From Aegilops tauschii subsp. strangulata (taxonomy: Eukaryota; Streptophyta; Magnoliopsida; Poales; Poaceae): DNA of 64,000 nucleotides. The notes under the pieces were generated by a model. It was not told the origin of the DNA. It made no database searches and saw only the letters and a list, made by a program, of their open reading frames with translations. Within the stretch, counting starts at the first letter, position 1. Every line of letters begins with the position of its first letter. The stretch covers positions 249,273,135 to 249,337,134 of the forward strand of contig NC_053037.3 of NCBI RefSeq assembly GCF_002575655.3. Direction: 5' to 3'. Below, one piece after another: positions 22,250 to 34,984 of the stretch. The position numbers were made by a program, and so were the translations under genes.

Positions 22250-24372
22250 TTTGTTGTGGCACCCCGGCTCAGAGCAACCGGTTTACCCTGCATTGCCAGC
22301 CCAGAGATTGAGTCTTCTGGCAATACACAGCAACATGGTACAGAAATAACCGCTTTATTGATACTAGCGTGGTACAAGAGTCTGATATTACATCAAGATT
22401 CGAGGCCAAGCGGCACACATGGTGCTGCTGGATAGTATGTACATTATTTAATGAACATGGCTGGGGCCTCGATCACACGAAACTACGCGGCAGCGGAAGA
22501 ACGACGTAGCGGAACTCCATGGCACAGGGACACCGACGTGGACACGGCCTACACGAGATGCGCTCCGATGCGAATCGACTTGCCTGAAAGCTGGCATGAC
22601 ACGCCAGGTCAGTACATTGAATGTACTTGCAAGCTCACAACAAACATCAGCACGATGACAGACAATATCATGATAATTAATCCATTAATTTAATGCAAGA
22701 AATAACTACGAGTGCAAGGCTATGCAAAGCAACCAAACAGCACCCCGAGTCACACGGACTCGCTTACCAGACGGTTACCTCGTAACCAAACGGTGACCAT
22801 ACCGGGGTCACAACTGAAACCAGTTACGCATGAACACCCCGAGTGTTCACGGTTCACCACGAAACGATGCATCACAACCATTACTAGTCCGCAAAATTAT
22901 TTATAAAAAGGTTGATCCATGGTGTGACTTACTCCTGAGTCTTGCCCATAACCGAGGGCGCGGCTATCGATAGATTAATTACACTCTGCAGAGGTAGCAC
23001 ACTTTACCCACACCACGGAATACCTGGCCTCGCACTCCCATTCGGGTGGACCAAAATATTCCGACGAAACCCTTCCTTTGCCATGCACTCTCCCCGGCCA
23101 CTCCGACCATCTCCCTCACCGGGCTAGGTCTTGGGTGGCCTCGTGTCTACCAAAGACACCAACGGCCACCGTCGTGGCAAAACGGTCCCAAACGGGGACA
23201 AGGTACCATAAAAACAAAAACGAGCACACAATGTTATGTCTGCCTACCGGGCCAGGGTATGCACACCCATAACCTTCCCTCGCGGGAGGCACCGGTGAGA
23301 GCCACGACAAAGGACCGAATCAAGACCTTCCCATTAGGTAAATGTGGTCGCACTGAACTGAAACCCGATTCAGTGGCACCATGATGTGATCAACATCATA
23401 TTCAGGTTGAACTTAATCAAGTTTTAGTTTTTAGAAAAACTTTTATTTACTAGCATAGCAACATACCGGGAATCATGCAACTAACCGTCACACAGAGCAA
23501 GCAACTCTTAAACATGAATCCAAACAAACAACAAGACTAAATTGCACTACTAAGTTCAGAAACCTCTAAGGTTGTAACACATTTTTATCTACCCACAATA
23601 TTTTTATTAGCTCATTATTTAGTGAAAACTATTACTAACAAAATAACTACCATAATTTCCATAACCAAATACCTAGTGCAAAGTCTTACTCTACTTAGCC
23701 AAACAATTCTATGCACTCAACCAGAAGCTAAATCAAGCATATCCATCATTATAAAACAACTAGAAATGCACCATAATAAGTTATCAAATTTTAAATGCAA
23801 ATAAAAGCTCATATTCAAGTAGAAAATCATAGATATTGAAATAACACCATCCAAATGATGTTGTGGCTTGCCTTAGTGCAGAGGAGGGTCACACTCCTCC
23901 TGGTTAGCTTCAAGGCAAGATCCTCCTTCTGAAAATATTTTAAAACCACAAAAATAAATGTCAAACACATTATGAAAATCACCAGAAATTCTAGACAGCA
24001 AGGAAAAATCCACCCTTTGGTGTGCTGCTAGAGCTTTCTGTAACAAAGACGATGCAAAAAAGAATCAATTCATTTAGACTTGTGGTTTAGAAATTAGAGC
24101 TAGGCAAAGTTTGGTCAAATTTCTGAATTAATTTGAATTAACAGAAATTCCAAGGGGGGTGACGTCGAAGGCGTAATGTGGGATTGCGCCTCCACTCGTA
24201 CCGCTTCGGGTGCGAGTGGTGAGGCTGACACTGGGCCCCACCAGCCAGGAGAGAGGGGAGGGGATCGAAACCAGATGGGAGGCGGAGCCTCGCCGGAGCG
24301 TACGTCAGCGACGAGGGGTCTTGGGGGTAAACTAGAGGGATAAGAATGGAGCTGGGGTCGTGGCGCACCTGA

Positions 24373-25290
24373 TGATGAGGACCTCAATACCATTGTTACA
24401 CCCCACAGCCCCTGCTGCTATACATACTGGACCAATAATAGAGCTCGCGCATGCCAATTAAATTACCAGGTACTTTCATTTCTTGGTAATGATTCTAATG
24501 TTCATGAGAATATGATGCTGCCTAAATTGGATACATTTGTTTTGCTTACAAATGAAGAGCCTAGCTTTGAGAAGGATGAAAATTGGAGCAAGAACAAGCA
24601 TGGAGATGATGACATGCGCATCGGGAACAAGAATGGAGTTACAAGTGATGATTTCAGGACGTTGAAGCCACCATAATGCGTGCATGCAGCCTTGGACGAA
24701 ATATACAAGATGCTACTTCATAACTTTCGTCCAGAGGCTATTCTAGGTGCTGTGTCACCTTATTATTGGGCCAGGCCCATGTAATTTCGAAATACTTGAG
24801 TATAGGTTGTTTTTTAGATTCCGTATGTGTGGGGAAACAAGAGATAGGGTTGGTTTCGGACCCCTTCCCCAAGGGCCACGAAATTCCCCCCTCTTCCTCC
24901 ATATATATAGCCCTTAGGGCGTCGTTTAGACTTTGGGTTTTGTTTAGATTAAAAGTTCGCCATAGCTGCAACTTCGCGTACTTCGTTTGTGTTCAACGAC
25001 CAGACAAAGGCGTCACAGAACCCCACCTTGATCAATAAAGCTTTCATCTTATATTCGCAATATCCAGATTGCAATCTCAGTTTCTTGCTTGTTCTTCGTT
25101 TGCTCGCAGGAAACAGACCCTCGTGGTCAGGTTGATCGTGCTCCGGCGTGGACAATAACCTCTCGGAGTTGGTTTAGCGATTGCTAAGGCGCGACGTCAT
25201 CACACGTTCGTAGTCGGATCGTCAAAGTCGACTTCCACCAAAACGATATCCATCATCTCATCGAAAGACGGGACACCTTTGCCTCTATCA
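24373..25290 (+). repeat. CRM-like copy 1, 5' LTR (918 bp)
   Basis: It contains a TATA box (24902-24909), the pol-tail reading frame in its first 300 bases (with one inserted c near 24403) and the terminal CCTCTATCA. It differs from the 3' LTR at several positions in the first 130 bases, so the insertion is not recent. Confidence 0.92.
24902..24909 (+). promoter_or_regulatory. CRM-like LTR TATA box
   Basis: TATATATA in the middle of the LTR. Equivalent boxes are at 31733-31740 and 39875-39880 and, on the minus strand, near 48904-48909 and 55861-55866. Confidence 0.6.
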
Positions 25291-25292
25291 AG

Positions 25293-25302
25293 TGGTATCA
25301 GA
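25293..25302 (+). promoter_or_regulatory. CRM-like copy 1 primer-binding site
   Basis: TGGTATCAGA two bases after the 5' LTR, complementary to the 3' end of initiator methionine tRNA. Confidence 0.9.
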
Positions 25303-26391
25303 TTTCCAGGTTGCTCGGTGAGATTTTGCTGTTTTTCGTAGTTTAGATCGAGTTTGTTCTTCATACCTATAGTCCACGAAAAAGCCAAAAAAAAATTAGG
25401 GTTAGTTCATCCTATCCGAACCAATCTGAGCCTTTGCATAATCTTTTCTGTGTTTACTTTGTTGAATTTGCGGTTGCATCGTCGTGTCAAGTTGCTGGTC
25501 TTAGCATCTAGTCCTTTAGAGTTTCGAGTTCTGTTCACAGGTTGTCACGTCGCCGCTGCCATATACCACCACCACATATTCACCGCCAATCCGAGTCCAT
25601 ATACGCCACCACATATCCGCCGCCATCACGCCACTCCGAGTACACCTGCAACATATATCCGCCACCAGTCCGAGTTCCACCAGATTCATCTCCGCCACCA
25701 GTCCGTGTTCCACCAGATTCATCTCCGCCACCAGTCCTAGTCCAAGTCCAGTATTTTGTTACTCTGTTTTGGATTTCCAGATCACGCCATACTCCGAGCC
25801 GTGACAGAGAAGGACTCCCAAACTTTTGTGTTACCCGCAGTAGAAAAATAGTTCCAGTTTCAAAAAAAAACTAAGTCTGGAAAATTCTGGCTAGGCAGTT
25901 TTTAGACCATTTGTAGACTTTTTCGAAAAAAATTTGTTGCGGAGCAAAAAAAAAGAGGAAAAAAAGTGCAAAAAAAAGTGAAAAAAAATTCAGAGTGTGC
26001 TCCTCCCTTGTTTACGTGCAGCGCCGTGATTTTGTTAGTGTTCTAGGCTCGCGTCTCTAGCACGGTCTAGCCTAGGACCAGCACAGTACCGTCGTTGAGC
26101 GTTTATTCAACTTTGCATATCTGAATTGATTTTTGCTGACCCTTTTGCTACCATATTATAAGCCTTCCCAGCTCCACATACATCTACGTCGTGCGTTTGA
26201 CTCTCCCTGGTAATCGCTCTATCCAAGCTTTGAGAGTTTTGACTACAACGGTTGCCGATCACCACCTGCTGCTGGGTAAGAACTGGTAAGAATTTGAGAT
26301 TCGCTTGAAGGATTTGTGACACACCACCATCACCACCACTTCCTAGTAGTCTGTAGGATCATATTCCTTTGTGTTTCTATTGCTGCTAACC
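25303..26391 (+). other. CRM-like copy 1 leader, non-coding, repetitive
   Basis: A leader of about 1.1 kb before gag. Short tandem repeats of the phrase ccaccagattcatctccg and caccagtccg lie at about 25660-25735, and purine tracts of a-runs at 25860-25990. The equivalent leader of copy 2 differs strongly, so it evolves fast. Confidence 0.7.
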
Positions 26392-27720
26392 ATGGCAGGA
26401 TCACAAGCCGATGAGACTGATTGGGAGAACATGACGAACAAGGGGTTGCATGATAAATTTCAGCAAATGATGAGTGGCCAGGTGGGAGATGTGCTAAACA
26501 GATTTGAAGAGGCTATGGAGAAGATAGATGCCGTGGAGAAGTCGTTTGAGACAAAGCTGGATAACAGGTTTAATGAATTGCTCAAGCGTCTTCCCCAACC
26601 ACCACCGGCTGCACCTGTCGCACCTCTACAACAACAACAACCACATCTCCAACGCCGCGTTCCAAATCAAGTGGGACGAGCACAGCGCGTTCCAATTGAG
26701 ACTTGTCAAAATTCGGGTGCCGCTGCACCTACTTTTGATGCTTCTTCGGCTCCTGCTACTGCGGCGGTTGAGGAGCATGACGATTATGCGGGCGATTATG
26801 AGGATGAGGTTGATCAAAATCAGAACTACGTGCAGCCACCAGCACCACCTCCAGCAGGTCGACCTCAGGTATATATTCGCAACGGTAGGCCTGCACCACC
26901 ACCTTAGGTACGAGATCATGACCATGTTCCTAAACTGAAATTGGATATTCCACCGTTTGAGGGTAGATACATTCCTGATGTATATCTTACTTGGGAGTTA
27001 GAAACTGAACAACGTTTTACATGTTTACAATATCCCGAGGAGAGACGGGTTGCTGCTGCTGTTTGTGCTTTCACTAGTTTTGCATGTGTATGGTGGTCTG
27101 AACATTGTAGATTATATCCTATTCCAGCTACTTGGGCTGCTTTGAAAACTGCTATGCGTACTCGTTTGGTTCCACCATATTATCAACGTGAATTGCTTCA
27201 AAAACTGCAGCGTTTACGACAAGGAAAAAATTCTGTAGAAGAATATTATCAGGAATTACAAACTGGCATGATTAGATGTGGTATTGTTGAGGAGAATGAA
27301 GCTATGCTTGCACGTTTTATGGGTGGTTTAAATAGAGAGATTCAGACCATTCTAGAGTATAAGGAGTATACTAATATCACTCGTTTATTCCATCTTGCTT
27401 GTAAAGCTGAACGTGAAGTGCAGGATCGACAAGCATTGGCGCGAACTAACTTTTCTGTAGGTCGACCTTCATCATGGACACCGCGTGCATCTTTTACTTC
27501 CACTGCACCAGCACCTCCATCAGGTTCCACCTCCAGCCGTGATACAAGAAAGCAGGCACAACCACCACTATCTGCCAAGAGTGCACCCGCCGGGCCTGCA
27601 CAGAGCTCTTCTTCTTCCATGGCATCAACAGGGCACACAAGTGATATTATTTATCGTCGTTGTAAGGGAAGAGGACATTATGCGCGAGAATGCAAATCTC
27701 AGTGTGTAATGATTGCTACT
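26392..27720 (+). pseudogene. CRM-like copy 1 gag
   Basis: The ATG at 26392 opens MAGSQADETDWENM. The frame passes a coiled-coil-like region and proline-rich linkers, then the retrotran_gag core (VYLTWELETEQRF, ACVWWSEH, SVEEYYQEL). A TAG at 26905 breaks it once, and the frame resumes without shift. The zinc knuckle near 27648-27690 reads YRRCKGRGHYAREC, so the first Cys of the CX2CX4HX4C pattern is changed to Tyr. In copy 2 that Cys is present. Gag would form the particle and bind genomic RNA. Confidence 0.88.
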
Positions 27721-29816
27721 GAGGATGGTGGGTATGAGTCCGCTAGTTACTATGATGAGGAGACTTTGGCTCTTATTACACGTGAAGAACATGGTGGAGA
27801 TGATTCTGAAAATGAGACGCAATACATGGCTCCTGAAGACGCTGACAGGTATGAATGTTTAGTTGCTCAACGTGTTTTGAGTGTGCAGGTCACACAAGCA
27901 GAGCAAAATCAGAGGCATAATTTGTTCCATACAAAGGGAGTTGTGAAGGAACGTTCTGTTCGCGTCATCATAGATGGAGGGAGCTGTAACAACTTGGCTA
28001 GCATGGAGATGGTGGAGAAACTATCTCTCACCACAAGACCACATCCACATCCTTACTACATCCAATGGTTCAACAACAGCGACAAGGTTAAGGTAACACG
28101 TACTGTTCGTGTGCATTTTAGTATCTCTACATATGCTGATTATGTTGATTGTGATGTGGTACCCATGCAAGCATGTTCCTTATTACTTGGTAGACCATGG
28201 CAATTTGATAAAAATTTTGTACACCATGGTAGAAACAATCAGTATACTCTTGTTCATAAGGATAAAAATATTACTTTGTTTCCTATGACTCCTGATTCCA
28301 TTTTGAAAGATGACATTAATAGAGCTAATAAAGCAAAACAGGAGAAAAATAAGAGTGAAAATCAGATTGTGGCAAAAGAATTTGAGCAACAAATGAAACC
28401 TAATAATAAACCATCTAGTGTTGTTTCTGAAATTAAATTGAAAAGTGCATGTTTACTTGCCACAAAATCTGATATTGATGAGCTAGATTTCAACAAATAT
28501 GTTTGCTATGCTTTTGTGTGCAAAGAGGCATTATTTTCATTCGAGGACGTGCCTTCCTCTTTGCCCCCTGCTGTCACTAACGTTTTGTAGGAGTTCGCTG
28601 ACGTCTTTCCACAAGACGTGCCACCGGGATTACCACCTATTCGAGGGATTGAGCATCAAATTGACTTAATTCCCGGTGCATCGCTACCCAACCGTGCACC
28701 ATACCGTACCAATCAAGAGGAGACGAAGGAGATTATGCGTCAAGTACAGGAGCTGCTCGACAAAGGTTATATACGCGAATCTCTTAGTCCTTGTGCTGTT
28801 CCTATTATACTAGTGCCTAAAAAGGATGGTACATCGCGTATGTGTGTTGATTGTAGAGGCATTAATAACATTACTATTCGTTATCGTCATCCTATTCCTA
28901 GGCTAGATGATATGCTTGATGAATTGAGTGGCTCTACAATATTTTCCAAAGTTGATTTGCGTAGTGGATACCATCAAATTCGTATGAAACTGGGAGATGA
29001 ATGGAAAATAGCATTTAAACTAAGTTTGGTTTATATGAGTGGTTAGTCATGCCTTTTGGGTTAACTAATGCACCTAGTACTTTCATGAGACTAATGAACG
29101 AAGTTTTACGTGCTTTTATTGGACGATTTGTGGTAGTCTATTTTGATGATATACTGATTTATAGCAAATCTTTGGAAGAACATTTGGAACATTTACGTGT
29201 TGTTTTTATTGCTCTACGTGATGCACGTTTGTTTGGTAACCTTGGGAAGTGCACCTTTTGCACCGACCGAGTATCTTTTCTTGGCTATGTTGTTACTCCA
29301 CAGGGAATTGAAGTTGATAAAGCCAAGATTGAAGCTATTGAGAGTTGGCCGCAGCCCAAAACGGTCACACAAGTGAGGAGTTTCCTTGGCCTCGCTGGTT
29401 TCTATAGGCGTTTTGTGAGAGATTTCAGCACTATTGCTGCACCTCTCAACGAGCTTACAAAGAAGGATGTGCCTTTTGTTTGGGGTACCGCACAGGAAGA
29501 AGCCTTCACGGTATTGAAAGATAAGTTGACACATGCTCCTTTACTCCAACTTCCTGATTTTAGTAAGACTTTTGAGCTTGAATGTGATGCTAGTGGAATT
29601 GGATTAGGAGGTGTGTTATTACAAGATGGTAAACCTGTTGCATACTTTTCTGAAAAATTGAGTAGTCTGAATTATTCTACTTATGATAAAGAACTATATG
29701 CTCTTGTTCGGACTTTAGAAACATGGCAACATTATTTATGGCCCAAAGAATTTGTTATGCATTCTGATCATGAATCTTTGAAACATATTAAAAGTCAAGC
29801 TAAACTGAATCGTTGA
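27721..29816 (+). pseudogene. CRM-like copy 1 protease, reverse transcriptase and RNase H
   Basis: The protease-like segment has VIIDGGSCNNLAS near 27965-28003, an aspartate site in the form usual for this lineage. A TAG at 28588 sits where copy 2 has CAG. Reverse transcriptase follows: [14 protein letters not shown], then [15 protein letters not shown] (motif A), a one-base deletion near 29022, then MPFGLTNAP and [12 protein letters not shown] (motif C, FDD) near 29130-29165. RNase H shows [13 protein letters not shown] and [14 protein letters not shown] at 29814 occupies an Arg-type codon position (copy 2 has the same TGA). Confidence 0.92.
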
Positions 29817-31508
29817 CATGCTAAATGGGTTGAATTCATTGAAACTTTCCCTTATGTCATTAAACACAAGAAGGGTAAAGAAAATGTTATTGCTGATGCA
29901 TTGTCTCGTCGCTATACTATGCTTTCACAACTTGACTTCAAAATATTTGGTTTGGAGACCATCAAAGATCAATATGTGCATGATGCTGATTTTAAAGATG
30001 TTTTGCAGAATTATAAAGAAGGAAGAACCTGGAACAAGTTTGTCGTTAATGATGGATTTGTGTTCCGTGCTAACAAGCTATGCATTCCAGCTAGCTCTCT
30101 TCGTCTTTTGTTGTTGCAGGAGGCGCATGGAGGAGGATTAATGGGACACTTTGGCGTGAAGAAGACGGAGGACGTACTTGCTACACATTTTTTTGGGCCA
30201 AACATGAGACGGGATGTTGAGCGTTTTGTTTCTCGCTGCACTACATGTCAAAAAGCTAAGTCACGACTCAATCCTCATGGTTTATATATGCCATTGCCTG
30301 TACCTAGTCTTCCTTGGGAGGATATATCTATGGACTTTGCTTTAGGTTTACCTCGAACAAAGAAGGGGAGGGATAGCATATTTGTTGTCGTGGATAGATT
30401 CTCAAAAATGGCACACTTTATACCATGTCATAAAAGCGATGATGCTGTTAATGTTGCTGATTTGTTCTTCCGTGAAATTATTCGTTTGCATGGTGTGCCA
30501 AATACTATTGTTTCAGATCGTGATACTAAATTTCTTAGCCACTTTTGGAGATGTTTATGGGCTAAGTTGGGGACTAAACTGCTTTTTAGTACTACTTGTC
30601 ACCCCCAAACTGATGGACAAACTGAAGTAGTCAATAGAACATTGTCTACTATGCTTAGGGTTGTTTTGAAGAATAATAAGAAAATGTGGGAAGAATGCTT
30701 GCCTCATATTGAGTTTGCTTATAATCATTCATTGCATTCTACTACTAAGATGTGCCCTTTTGAAATTGTGTATTGTTTCCTACCTCGTGCACCTATTGAT
30801 TTGTTGCCTCTTCCATCTTCGGAGAAGGTTAATTTTGATGCTAAACAACGTGCTGAATTGATCTTAAAAATGCATGAGTTAACTAAGGAAAACATTGAGC
30901 GTATGAATGCTAAATATAAACTTGCTGGAGATAAGGGTAGAAAACATGTTGTGTTTGCACCTGGAGATCTTGTTTGATTACATTTGCGTAAGGATAGATT
31001 TCCTGATTTGCGCAAATCAAAGCTAATGCCACGTGCTGATGGTCCTTTTAAGGTGTTAGAGAAAATAAATGATAATGCATATAAACTTGAGCTGCCTGCA
31101 GATTTTGGGGTTAGTCCCACTTTTAACATTGCAGATTTGAAGCCTTATTTGGGTGAGGTAGATGAGCTTCCGTCGAGGACGACTTCATTTCAAGAAGGGG
31201 AGGATGATGAGGACATCAATACCATTGTTACACCCACAGCCCCTGCTGCTATACATAGTGGACCAATTACTAGAGCTCGCGCACGCCAATTAAATTACCA
31301 GGTACTTTCGTTTCTTGGTAATGATTCTAATGTTCATGAGAATATGATGCTGCCTAAATTGGATACATTTGTTTTGCTTACAAATGAAGGGCCTAGCTTT
31401 GAGAAGGATGAACATTGGAGCAAGAACAAGCATGGAGATGATGGCATGCGCATGGGGAACAAGAACGGAGTTACAAGTGATGATTTCAGGACGTTGAAGC
31501 CACCATAA
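29817..31508 (+). pseudogene. CRM-like copy 1 integrase with tail reading into the LTR
   Basis: After [15 protein letters not shown] comes the HHCC zinc domain ([10 protein letters not shown], then CTTCQKAK). The catalytic core follows, with [19 protein letters not shown] and [14 protein letters not shown] (Asp residues) and [16 protein letters not shown] (Glu). A TGA at 30975 replaces a TGG kept in copy 2. The C-terminal GPFKVLEKINDNAYKLELP and FNIADLKPYL blocks are chromovirus-like. The frame then crosses the polypurine tract and continues about 101 codons into the 3' LTR, ending FRTLKPP at 31508. No canonical chromodomain is present. Confidence 0.92.
31192..31204 (+). promoter_or_regulatory. 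CRM-like copy 1 polypurine tract
   Basis: AAGAAGGGGAGGA directly before the 3' LTR. It is also translated as part of the pol frame (QEGEDDED). Confidence 0.88.
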
Positions 31509-32121
31509 TGCGTGCATGAAGCCTTGGACGAAATATACAAGATGCTACTTCATAACTTTCGTCCAGAGGCTATTCTAGGTGCTGCGTCACCTTATTATTG
31601 GGCAAGGCCCATGTAATTTCGAAATACTTGAGTATATGCTGTTTGTAGAGTTCGTATTTGTGGGGAAACAAGAGATAGGGTTGGTTTCGGACCCCTTCCC
31701 CAAGGGCCACGGAATTCCCCCCTCTTCCTCCATATATATAGCCCTTAGGGCGTCGTTTAGACTTTGGGTTTTGTTTAGATTCAAAGTTTGCCATAGCTGC
31801 AACTTCGCGTACTTCGTTTGTGTTCAACGACCAGACAAAGGCGTCACAGAACCCCACCTTCATCAATAAAGCTTTCATCTTATATTCGCAATATCCAGAT
31901 TGCAATCTCAGTTTCTTGCTTGTTCTTCGTTTGCTCGCAGGAAACAGACCCTCGTGGTCAGGTTGATCGTGCTCCGGCGTGGTCAATAACCTCTCGGAGT
32001 TGGTTTAGCGATTGCTAAGGCGCGACGTCATCGCACGTTCATAGTCGGATCGTCAAAGTCGACTTCCACCAAAGCGATATCCATCATCTCATCGAAAGAC
32101 GGGACACCTTTGCCTCTATCA
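31205..32121 (+). repeat. CRM-like copy 1, 3' LTR (917 bp)
   Basis: TGATGAGGAC to CCTCTATCA. The first 304 bases are coding for the end of pol. Confidence 0.93.
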
Positions 32122-32463
32122 CCTGCCCGTACCCGTGGCTTGGCGAGAGGTGGCCGGAGTTAGTCGCGGTCAAGCTCGCAAGCTTCGGTGGCGGACGGGG
32201 TTCGCCGGAGAGGAAGGAGACGGCGGCGAGAGGCTGTTCCGAGGGCTCCACGGGGTCCAGGCAGCACCAGCAGACCCCCATTGCCCCGCCCAACCAGCTG
32301 CTTGAGCTCGAGGGGCACCGGAGCGTGGCGTTTGGACCGCGGGGATCGCCGGAGTCCTCGGGTCGGGGCGACGGCCACAGGCCTGCCCGACTGGGCTGCA
32401 GCTCGTCTACGTGCTCGTGGAGGTGTGTGGAGTGGTGTGCGGCTAGTGAGCGAGGAGGGGGTG

Positions 32464-32473
32464 GCCTTAAATA
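32464..32473 (-). promoter_or_regulatory. Chromovirus LTR TATA-like box (left LTR)
   Basis: The minus strand reads CTATTTAAGG, downstream of GC-rich sequence. The other LTR has the same box at 42637-42645. It probably drives genomic RNA on the minus strand. Confidence 0.5.
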
Positions 32474-33571
32474 GCCGGAGCAGAGGGGGAGGGGACGTGT
32501 CGCCGCCGGAGCATTCGGGACACGTGGCGAACGTCGACGAGAGGCGCCAACGGAAGGGGACAAGGTGCAGCGTCAACGCCGGCGCTTGCCCACGCTCACG
32601 GACGAGCACAGGAGGCGGTTGGGGATGGGGACAAGCTCACGCGCGCACTGTGCCGTGTTGGCCGCGACTTGACTGGACCTGCGGCGGCGGCTCCGGCGTC
32701 GGCGAGCGCCAGGGAGGGGTCAAGTGTGATGGCTCGGAGGTGGTGGCGCGTTGCGGCAGTCGGGGGCGAGCGTTGGCATGCGCACGCGCGAAACAGAGCG
32801 CAAGGCGCCAGCCAGAGCGCGTCGAGACGCATGCCAGGCATCGTGGCCACTCGTGGTCACCAGGCTGGCATGGTCAAAACGATGCCCAGGCGCGGCCAAA
32901 CCTTGTCCATGCTCTCGACCACAGAGTGTTACGTCTAGGAGAGGTGAAAGCTCATGCCCAGGTCGACCAGAAGTGACTGCACTTAGCTGACAAGTTTCTG
33001 TACAGAAACTTGGTCGCCAAGTTTGGCCACCTTCTAGAAGGCCATTGGGGCTGATCTCCTGGGGTTTAGGGTTTCTTAGGAGGGTGTTTAAGCTCAAGAA
33101 AGATCATGGCTAAAAGCTTAGGGAAAATGCACTTGCTGTACAAAGTGCATTTCTGGTCCAGAAGTGAAAAGATTTTCTACAGCAAAGATATTACAAAAAG
33201 TGATGCAATATTATTGCATGGGAAGGTGTTCCATGATCCTAAGAATATTTAGGAATTATCTCAGATTTTTCTGAGCAAGAAAAATTTAGGTTGCTTTGGA
33301 GCACAAAGCTCTGAAATGAACTAAAGAGAGGAAAATGAATATTTTCCTTTTAGGAAAAATATTCATTTTATTATTTTGGGAATTTGTGGGAGGAAATAGG
33401 AAGATAGGTCACTTGGGTGAAAGCCAATGATAAGCCTAAGTGACAAGTCCATTTGAATTGATTCAAAACTCCAAATCAAATCAGGGCAAAAACCACGATG
33501 AAAACCAAGTCCGGAAAAAGAGAGAAGGCAAGTTCGGTAAAAAGAGAGAAGGCAAAATCCAGGCTGTCACA

Positions 33572-33585
33572 AACCTCCCCCACTT
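33572..33585 (-). promoter_or_regulatory. Chromovirus polypurine tract
   Basis: The minus strand reads AAGTGGGGGAGGTT directly before the 3' LTR start TGTGACAGCC. Confidence 0.88.
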
Positions 33586-34984
33586 AGAATGAATCTCGTC
33601 CTCGAGATTCGGTTGCTTGGGAAAACCATTCTGGGTATGCAGTCTTTAAAAATTCCTCTCTTTCCCAGGTTGCTTCTTCTTCGGTGTGATGTTCCCACTG
33701 AACTGTGTAAAATCTTATCTCTTTGCTGCGAGTGACCCTTTCTGTCTGATCCAATATTCTGATTGGCTTTTCCTCATAAGTCAAATCCTTAGCCAATTCT
33801 ATCTCTGACATATCAGTCTTTTTCTCCGTTGGCGAGATGCATCTCCTTAGCTGTGAGATGTGAAATACGGTGTGTACTTCTGACAATTCCGGTGGCAATG
33901 CCAACTGGTAGGCAACTGTCCCGGCTCTAGCCACGACGGGGATTGGACCGATATATCTGGGTGCCAATTTCCCTCGGGTCTGGAACCTCTTGACTCCTTT
34001 CATAGGGGTGACTCGGAGATATACGTGTTCTCCGGGTTCGAAGCTGATCTGACGATGTTTGGCATCATAGTAGCTCTTCTGTCGGGATTTGGCCAGTTGC
34101 AGTCTGTCTCGTATCTCCTTGACTTGGTTCTCTGCTTCGAGCATTAAATCAGTCCCGAAAATACGGCTATCTCCGGTTTGAGACCAATTCAATGGGGTGC
34201 GGCATTTCCGGCCATACAGGGCTTCATAGGGTGACATCTTTAAGCTGGCCTGGAAACTGTTGTTGTAGGAGAACTTGGCGTAGGGTAGACAGTCTTCCCA
34301 CTTGGTTCCTTGGGCCAATGTGCATGCCCGGAGCATATCTTCGAGTATTTGATTTACTCGCTCAGTCTGTCCATCTGTCTGAGGATGGTAAGCCGTGCTG
34401 TATTTCAGAGCGGTCCCCAAGGCTTGATGAAGTCAGGACCAAAATGCAGATGTGAATAGAGATCCCCTGTCAGAGGTGATAGTCTTGGGTACTCCATGCA
34501 GACTGACGATCCTTGATACATACAGCTGCGCAAGTTGATCTGCACAGTATGTGGTCCGGATAGGTATGAAGGGTGCCACCTTAGTTAGAGTGTCCACTAT
34601 GACCCATATCGCGTCGTTCCCTCGATGAGATCTTGGTAATCCGGTGATGAAATCCATGCAAATATCATCCCATTTCCATTGGGATATCGGCAGCGGCTGA
34701 AGGAGTCCGGCGGGTTTTTGGTGTTCCGCCTTTACCTTATTGCAGACATCGCAGCAGGCCACGAAATACGCGATGTCTTTCTTCATTCCATCCCACCAGA
34801 ATATCTGACGGAGATCCTCATACATCTTGGTACCACCGGGATGGATTGAGTATGGTGCTTCATGTGCTTCCGCCAGTATTTTTTTCTTCAACTCGTCTTG
34901 GTTGGGTACGCAAAGTCTTCCTCGGAACCTTAGCGAACCTTGCTGGCCCATAGTGAAATCCGGTGCTTGCCCTTGGTGCAGCTT
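33584..34984 (-). pseudogene. Chromovirus integrase and chromodomain
   Basis: The zinc domain shows HPGGTKMYEDLRQ and CCDVCNKVKAEH. The core has MDFITGLPRSHRGNDAIWV and ITSDRGSLFTSAFW, then [18 protein letters not shown] at 34433-34435 breaks the core once, in frame. After VFHISQLRRC the C-terminus holds a chromodomain-like block at about 33619-33769 with VQWEHHTEEEATWERE and AYPEWF. Such domains can direct insertion towards marked chromatin in chromoviruses. The frame ends two bases inside the polypurine tract region, just before the LTR. Confidence 0.92.

Larger units (their letters stand above)
24373..32121 (+). mobile_element. Full-length CRM-like Gypsy element, copy 1 (7749 bp)
   Basis: The LTRs of 918 and 917 bp start TGATGAGGAC and end CCTCTATCA. 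Target duplication is cctga (24368-24372) and cctgc (32122-32126). The undisturbed site in the other chromovirus LTR reads cctgc, so the left copy mutated afterwards. One long frame from 26392 to 31508 covers gag to integrase and ends inside the 3' LTR. There is no separate chromodomain after integrase. These traits and the sequence style fit the CRM lineage of chromoviruses, some of which accumulate at centromeres. Four stops and one frameshift inactivate it. Confidence 0.92.
22255..33571 (-). repeat. Chromovirus 3' LTR (left), split by a CRM-like element
   Basis: The LTR text runs from 22255 to 24372 and resumes at 32122. The uninterrupted target text ggcgcacctgcccgtac is visible in the other LTR at about 42297-42313, which proves the insertion point. 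The right limit is fixed by GGCTGTCACA followed by the polypurine tract. Confidence 0.92.

Noticed and set aside
25542..25874. Proline and histidine-rich ORFs in the CRM-like leader
   Set aside because: They come from short tandem repeats in the leader and are absent from the other copy.
32160..33100. ORFs of 120-262 codons in the chromovirus left LTR (for example 32188-32976)
   Set aside because: The same region of the other LTR (42260-43160) gives ORFs with different frames and breaks, so they are not conserved. They are GC composition effects.
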